From assembly GCF_001424185.1 (NCBI RefSeq), contig NZ_LMOM01000065.1:338618-402617 (forward strand): a DNA stretch of 64,000 nt, in the 5' to 3' direction. Position 1 is the stretch's first letter; each line of letters begins with the position of its first letter. Positions 59,965-64,000 of the stretch are shown in pieces. Made by a program: the position numbers and the translations under genes. The notes under the pieces were generated by a model. That model searched no databases. It saw nothing but the letters and a program-made list of their open reading frames with translations, and was not told where the DNA came from. Source of the DNA: Deinococcus sp. Leaf326. Its GTDB lineage: Bacteria > Deinococcota > Deinococci > Deinococcales > Deinococcaceae.

Positions 59965-61148
59965 GGCCGGAGGCTAGCACCCTCGGCCCCGGTGCGGCCC
60001 TGCCAGCCCCAGATGCCGACCAGCCCCGCGAGCGCCATGCTGCCCATGACGAGCGCCGCGACGCCCCCCCAGCCACGCGCGGCGAACACATGCCCGGCGA
60101 CCACGCTCGCCAGGGCGGCTCCGCCGTAGTAGGCGAAGTGATAGAGCCCCGTGGCGAGGCTGCGCGCCCCCGTGACGCTGCGCTGCACCGCCGCGAGCGC
60201 CGCCGCCTGCGATAGGAAGACCCCGCAGGCCGCCGCCGCCACCCCCACGACGACCAGCGCCAGCGGCGAGGCGAGCGTGAGCAGCAGCCCCGCGAGGCTG
60301 ACCCCGACCGCCGTGAGCAGCGCCGTGCGCGGCCCGCGCGCCGCCAGGAACGGCCCGGCGAGCGGCGTGATGACCACTCCCAGCAGGTACACCGCGAATA
60401 CGCCCCCGGTCTGCGCGGCCGTGAGGAAATAGGGCGCCCCGGCCAGCCGGAGGGTCAGCGGGTTGAACACGCCCACCAGAGTGAACAGGATCAGGAAACC
60501 GACCGCGCAGGTCGCCAGCAGCGCCGGATTGCGCAGGTGGGCGCGCAGGCCGGCCACGACCGCGCCTGGGTCGCGCCGGGGCGTGAAGCCCGACTCGCGC
60601 GGCAGCGTGCGCGCCAGCCCCCACCCGGCCAGCGAGGCCAGCGCCAGCAGCCAGAAGGCCGCGTGCCAGCTCTGGGGCCCCGCCACCAGGCCTGCCAGGA
60701 ACCGTCCCAGAAAGCCGCCGAGAACGGTACCGGTGACATAGGCGGTGAGTGCGCGGGCGCGGCCGGCCGGCGGCACCTCCTCGGCGACGTAGGCGTTCAG
60801 GGCCACCAGCACGCCGGGAATGAGGAGCCCCTGCACGAAACGGGCGAGATTCAGTGCCCCGAGGGTCGGCGCGAACACGGCGGCCACGGCCGGCAGGACC
60901 AACAGCGCGTAGGCCCACACGACCACCCGCCGCCGGCCCAGCGCGTCGGCCAGCACGCCCACGAAGGGCGAGGCCAGCGCCATCGCCAGGGTCGTCGCGC
61001 CGATGACTGTGCCTACCTCAGCCGCCCCCACCCGGAACTCGCGCGACAGCAGTGGCAGCAGGCTCTGCGGCGCGTACACGTTCAGAAAGACCAGCGTGCC
61101 CAGCGCGGCGAACAGGAGGGGTGCGGGACCGCGTACGGGCTCCCTCAA
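59961..61148 (-). CDS. MFS transporter
   Basis: 395 residues from a TTG overlapping the previous stop (TTGA). Twelve hydrophobic segments; the cytoplasmic loop [19 protein letters not shown] is the MFS signature. It resembles the YnfM/inner-membrane arabinose-efflux type. Substrate unknown. Confidence 0.88.
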
Positions 61149-61678
61149 GGCAGAGCCACCACACTCCCCGGCCCGGCGAGCAGCAGGGTGGGCCGCGCCT
61201 CCAGCCCCACGCGGCCCGACGTGTCCAGCCGTTCCAGCACGCTCTCTAGCGCCCAGTCGCGCGCCCACAGCCGCTTGACGGCGTGCAGGGCGGCGGTGCC
61301 GGGCGGGGTCACGCGCGCGGCGACCTCCGCCACGGCCTCGTCCGGGCGGCGGGCCTGGACCTCGCCCACATTCAGGCCCGCGTTGCCCAGCGCGCGGTAC
61401 AGCAGCTGCACGGCGTCGTCCATCAGCGCGCTCGTGCGCACGAGGAGCTGCGCCTGCCCGCACAGCGGTTCCAGGGCGTCCTCGTCTATGCGCGCCGGGT
61501 TCACGCCTACGAACAGCCGCCCCAGCGTCTCGGGGAGGTTCACGCCCCGGTAGTACGCCTCCTCGAAGGCCGCCGGAATCAGCAGGCCGCGCGGCGGCAC
61601 TTCCAGGGCGGCCAGGCGGTGCGTCTCGGCCCCGACCTCGGCCACAGGGCGGCGGGCAGCTTCCGCGAAAGTCAGCAT
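61145..61678 (-). CDS. Hypothetical protein, 177 residues, heads the MFS-hydratase operon
   Basis: No firm family. [19 protein letters not shown] and [10 protein letters not shown] faintly recall the N-terminal domain of PEP synthases, but ATP-binding residues are not seen. TAGCCT (minus, 61686-61691) is seven bases before the ATG. Its stop overlaps the MFS start. Confidence 0.6.
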   Translation of the reverse strand: MLTFAEAARRPVAEVGAETHRLAALEVPPRGLLIPAAFEEAYYRGVNLPETLGRLFVGVNPARIDEDALEPLCGQAQLLVRTSALMDDAVQLLYRALGNAGLNVGEVQARRPDEAVAEVAARVTPPGTAALHAVKRLWARDWALESVLERLDTSGRVGLEARPTLLLAGPGSVVALP

Positions 61679-61722
61679 GACCCCGAGGCTAGCGCGGCCA
61701 CCTCCGGCGCGCGGCGAGGCCA

Positions 61723-62217
61723 TCAGGACAGCGCCAACTCCATGAACACATCGGCGCGGCTGTAGGGCGTGTGCGGGCGCTCGTGGGGTGCGAGATGGCG
61801 GAAACCCAGACTCTCGTACAGGTGAACGGCCGGCCCCAGACGCGCGTTGCTGGCCAGGACCAGCCGGGTCGCCCCCATCTCACGCGCCTGGGCGACGGCG
61901 TGCGCGAGCAGCCGCCGGCCCACGCCCCGGCCCTGCGCGGCGGGGTCTACCGCCATCTTCGAGACCTCGAACACGCCTGCTCCCTCGGGCCGCAGCGCCA
62001 CGCAGCCCACCGGCCGCCCGCCCAGATGCGCCATGAACACGGCTCCGCCCGGCGCGACGTAGTGCCCGTCCGGGTCGGCCAGCGCCGCGCGGTCGGCCTC
62101 TTCGAGCGCGAACAGCCCAGAAATCCAGGCCTCGTTCAGGGCCCGGAAGGCGGCGCGGTCGGTGTCGGTCGTCAGGGGAGCGAGCTGCGGGGGGGCTTGC
62201 GTGGGCACTGCGTTCAT
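61723..62217 (-). CDS. GNAT family acetyltransferase
   Basis: 164 residues. Acetyl-CoA loop [20 protein letters not shown] is the GNAT motif [24 protein letters not shown] closes it. Substrate unknown. AGAGGTG precedes the ATG. Confidence 0.9.
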   Translation of the reverse strand: MNAVPTQAPPQLAPLTTDTDRAAFRALNEAWISGLFALEEADRAALADPDGHYVAPGGAVFMAHLGGRPVGCVALRPEGAGVFEVSKMAVDPAAQGRGVGRRLLAHAVAQAREMGATRLVLASNARLGPAVHLYESLGFRHLAPHERPHTPYSRADVFMELALS

Positions 62218-62254
62218 AAATCACCTCTTGCCGGCCACGGACCGGTCAGACGAG

Positions 62255-62294
62255 TATCGGCAGGGCCCGGCGAGATGTCCAATATCTTGCCGAC
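62255..62294 (+). promoter_or_regulatory. LysR gene promoter with inverted repeat
   Basis: TATCTT (62283-62288) is six bases before the ATG. TCGGCA (62257-62262) and TGCCGA (62288-62293) face each other across it, a possible autoregulatory site. Confidence 0.45.
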
Positions 62295-63218
62295 ATGGAT
62301 CAAGACCTCCCTGCTCTGGGTCGTGGCCTGGAACTGCGGCACCTGCGCTACTTCGTGGCGGTGGCCGAGGAACTGCATTTCGGGCGGGCAGCGGCGCGCC
62401 TGAACCTCGCCCAGCCGCCCCTCTCGCAGCAGATCCGGCGGCTGGAGGCCATCGTGGGCGCCGAACTGCTGCGGCGCAACTCCCGCTCGGTCGAGCTGAC
62501 GGCGGCGGGCGTGGCCTTTCTGGAGCGCGCCCGCCGCACGCTGCGCCACGTGCAGGAGGACGTGGCCGAGGCCCGGCGTGTGGGCCAGGGCGCGCAGGGC
62601 GTGCTGCGGCTGGGCTTCGCGGGGTCGGCCATCCTGACGGTGGTGCCCGAACTGCTGCGGCGCTACCGGGGGGCCATGCCGCTGGCGCAGCTTCAGCTGT
62701 CCGAGTCCTTCACGGCCCAGGTCGTCGCGGGTCTGCTGGCGGGCGACCTCGACGCCGGGCTCGTGCGCGACGCCGACCCCGCCCCTGGCCTGAGCGTCCG
62801 CACGCTGTTCACCGAGCCGTATGTGGCCGTGCTGCCCATCACGCACCCGGCAGCGGGCGGGGCCGACGTGGACGTGTCGGCGCTGCGCCGCGACCCCTTC
62901 GTGTACTACCCGCGCTCGGCCGGCGCGCGGGCCTACGAGCAGCCACTGAGCCTGTGCGCCGCCCACGGCTTTCGCCCCGTGATCGCTCAGGAGGCCTCGC
63001 AGTGGCTGACCATCCTGCGCCTCGTGGGCGCGGGCCTGGGCGTGTCCATCGCGCCCGCGTGCGTGCGCCAGGTCGCCCCCGACTCGGTCGTGTGCCTGCC
63101 CCTGCGCGGCCCCGAACTCCTCAGCGAAATCCAGTTCGTGCAGCGCGAAGGAGAGGCTCGCCCCCTCGTGCGCGCCTTCGCCGAACTGGCCGGCGAGGTG
63201 GCACAGGAGGATATGTAG
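62295..63218 (+). CDS. LysR family transcriptional regulator, BenM/CatM-like
   Basis: 307 residues. HTH: LRHLRYFVAVAEELHFGRAAARLNLAQPPLSQQI. The full pattern of the BenM/CatM subgroup is present, including the REASQWLT-like EASQWLTILRLVGAGLGVSIAP. Targets are not visible; the divergent GNAT gene is one candidate. Confidence 0.92.
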   Translation: MDQDLPALGRGLELRHLRYFVAVAEELHFGRAAARLNLAQPPLSQQIRRLEAIVGAELLRRNSRSVELTAAGVAFLERARRTLRHVQEDVAEARRVGQGAQGVLRLGFAGSAILTVVPELLRRYRGAMPLAQLQLSESFTAQVVAGLLAGDLDAGLVRDADPAPGLSVRTLFTEPYVAVLPITHPAAGGADVDVSALRRDPFVYYPRSAGARAYEQPLSLCAAHGFRPVIAQEASQWLTILRLVGAGLGVSIAPACVRQVAPDSVVCLPLRGPELLSEIQFVQREGEARPLVRAFAELAGEVAQEDM

Positions 63219-63235
63219 CGTGGGGCCTGTGGCTT

Positions 63236-63349
63236 GTGGCGCAGCGCAAACCACCAGCCCCCTCCGACCCTACCGCCCAGGTCCCCCCGAAGGCCGTCGT
63301 GCGCGAAGCGCGGGCCATTCCGAACCGGCTGGGGCTGGCCCTGAACTGA
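63236..63349 (+). CDS. Possible small basic protein, 37 residues
   Basis: A GTG frame running MAQRKPPAPSDPTAQ to RLGLALN. No ribosome site or leaderless box is clear, and it is called only because the third codon positions look coding. The rest of 63219-63516 shows only a GGGGGAGAGGG repeat-like stretch. Confidence 0.3.
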   Translation: MAQRKPPAPSDPTAQVPPKAVVREARAIPNRLGLALN

Positions 63350-63467
63350 GCCGTCACGCCGTCAACCTGTGCAGCCCCGCCAACGCCCGGAACGACTCTT
63401 GCCGAGCGCAGCGAAAAAACTTCCCCTCCTGCTGGGGGAGAGGGAAAATAGGCATACAAAACCAGCC

Positions 63468-63500
63468 AAAAAAGAAGGCCGCCCAGTCGCCTGGACGGCC
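63468..63500 (-). terminator. Terminator of the DUF512 gene
   Basis: GGCCG.CCAG (63477-63486) pairs with CTGG.CGGCC (63491-63500) with one mismatch; on the minus strand it ends in TTCTTTTTT. Confidence 0.85.
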
Positions 63501-63516
63501 CCCGCACCACCCAGCT

Positions 63517-64000
63517 TCAGGCGTGCATGCCCTGCTCCGCCACCTTCTCCTCCAGCGGGCGGTCCTTGACCGCGTGCGCGCTCATGCCCCACTGGGTGCC
63601 GCTGCTCTGCACGCCCTGCAGGATCACGCGGGCCAGTTCGCCCAGCGTGGCGCCGCCCGGCTGGATGTCCATCTTGAGTTCCTGGCGCAGCTCGGTCAGG
63701 CTCACGTCGTCGAGCATGAGCTCGGTGCCGTAGCGCAGCGTCGAGTTGGGCACGAGCAGCAGGTCGGCCTCGCCGGGCTTGACCGCGTGCCGGAAGCAGC
63801 GGCCCGTGAGCAGCCCGGCGACCGTCGTGATGTCCCCAAAGGTCTTGTTGACCACGTGCCGCACCTCGATCTCCAGACCCTCGATGGCACGCAGCGGCTG
63901 CACGGCGAGGTCGAGCGACTCGGCGAACAGCGCCCCCGTCCCCAGGATGACCTTGCGCGGTTCGGGCAGAGCGGCGGGCAGCTCGGGCAGCGGCTCGGTG
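63517..64000 (-). CDS. DUF512 family protein (partial, C-terminal part)
   Basis: At least 160 residues; the 5' end is outside the window. The visible part has TGALFAESL, VVNKTFGDITTVAGLLTGR, DLLLVPNSTLRYGTELMLDD and LGELARVILQG, typical of the DUF512 domain that follows a PDZ and radical-SAM-like part. An ATG at 63901-63903 lies inside the domain and is not the start. Confidence 0.85.
   Translation of the reverse strand, partial: TEPLPELPAALPEPRKVILGTGALFAESLDLAVQPLRAIEGLEIEVRHVVNKTFGDITTVAGLLTGRCFRHAVKPGEADLLLVPNSTLRYGTELMLDDVSLTELRQELKMDIQPGGATLGELARVILQGVQSSGTQWGMSAHAVKDRPLEEKVAEQGMHA

Overview
The window is high-GC DNA whose gene content and promoter style point to a Deinococcus chromosome. 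Evidence: a bacillithiol-type deacetylase, a MurE-like ligase without the diaminopimelate DNPR motif, and more than twenty genes in which a TANNNT -10 box sits 5-9 bases before the start codon with no ribosome binding site (leaderless transcription, common in Deinococcus). The species cannot be fixed from the sequence.

Layout. 1-7.3 kb: partial acetyltransferase, BshB2-type deacetylase, a 1152-residue secreted nuclease/lamin-tail lipoprotein, and a lasso-type RiPP locus (66-residue precursor with a YxxPxVxxLG leader, PqqD-like recognition protein, HPr-kinase-like protein, nucleotidyltransferase fused to a B2-type protease) that has no lasso cyclase in the window. 7.48-16.41 kb: an 8.9-kb integrative element inserted in the 3' half of a tRNA-Ala(GGC) gene and bounded by a 47-bp direct repeat. 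It carries a tyrosine integrase with candidate arm sites, an iteron-rich putative origin, an overlapping AlpA-like / AEP primase / SF3 helicase operon, and cargo (DUF5677-like protein, membrane protein, overlapping DUF6884-like and GIY-YIG-like genes). No capsid, tail or terminase genes are seen, so it looks like a phage satellite (PICI-like) or integrative plasmid.

16.4-38.4 kb is housekeeping: cmk, peptidyl-prolyl isomerase, MBL hydrolase, thioesterases, hemW, lpdA, an Excalibur metalloprotease, M42 aminopeptidase, pth, histidine phosphatase, SMP-30, a GGDEF cyclase, paaZ, a TetR regulator and a GAF/HD-GYP phosphodiesterase. 38.4-47.5 kb is nitrogen and amino-sugar metabolism: gltD, gltB, a lipoprotein, and glmS preceded by a recognisable glmS ribozyme. 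48-64 kb holds a cysteine-free FmdB-like protein, an HtrA-like protease, an SPFH/Arc-repressor operon under a 26-bp perfect palindrome, two overlapping deoxynucleoside kinases, a MurE-type ligase, an ABC exporter, a metallophosphoesterase, two LysR regulators, an MFS/enoyl-CoA hydratase operon, a GNAT acetyltransferase and a partial DUF512 protein.

The stretches most worth follow-up are the integrated element, the cyclase-less RiPP locus, the glmS ribozyme leader and the palindrome-controlled SPFH operon.
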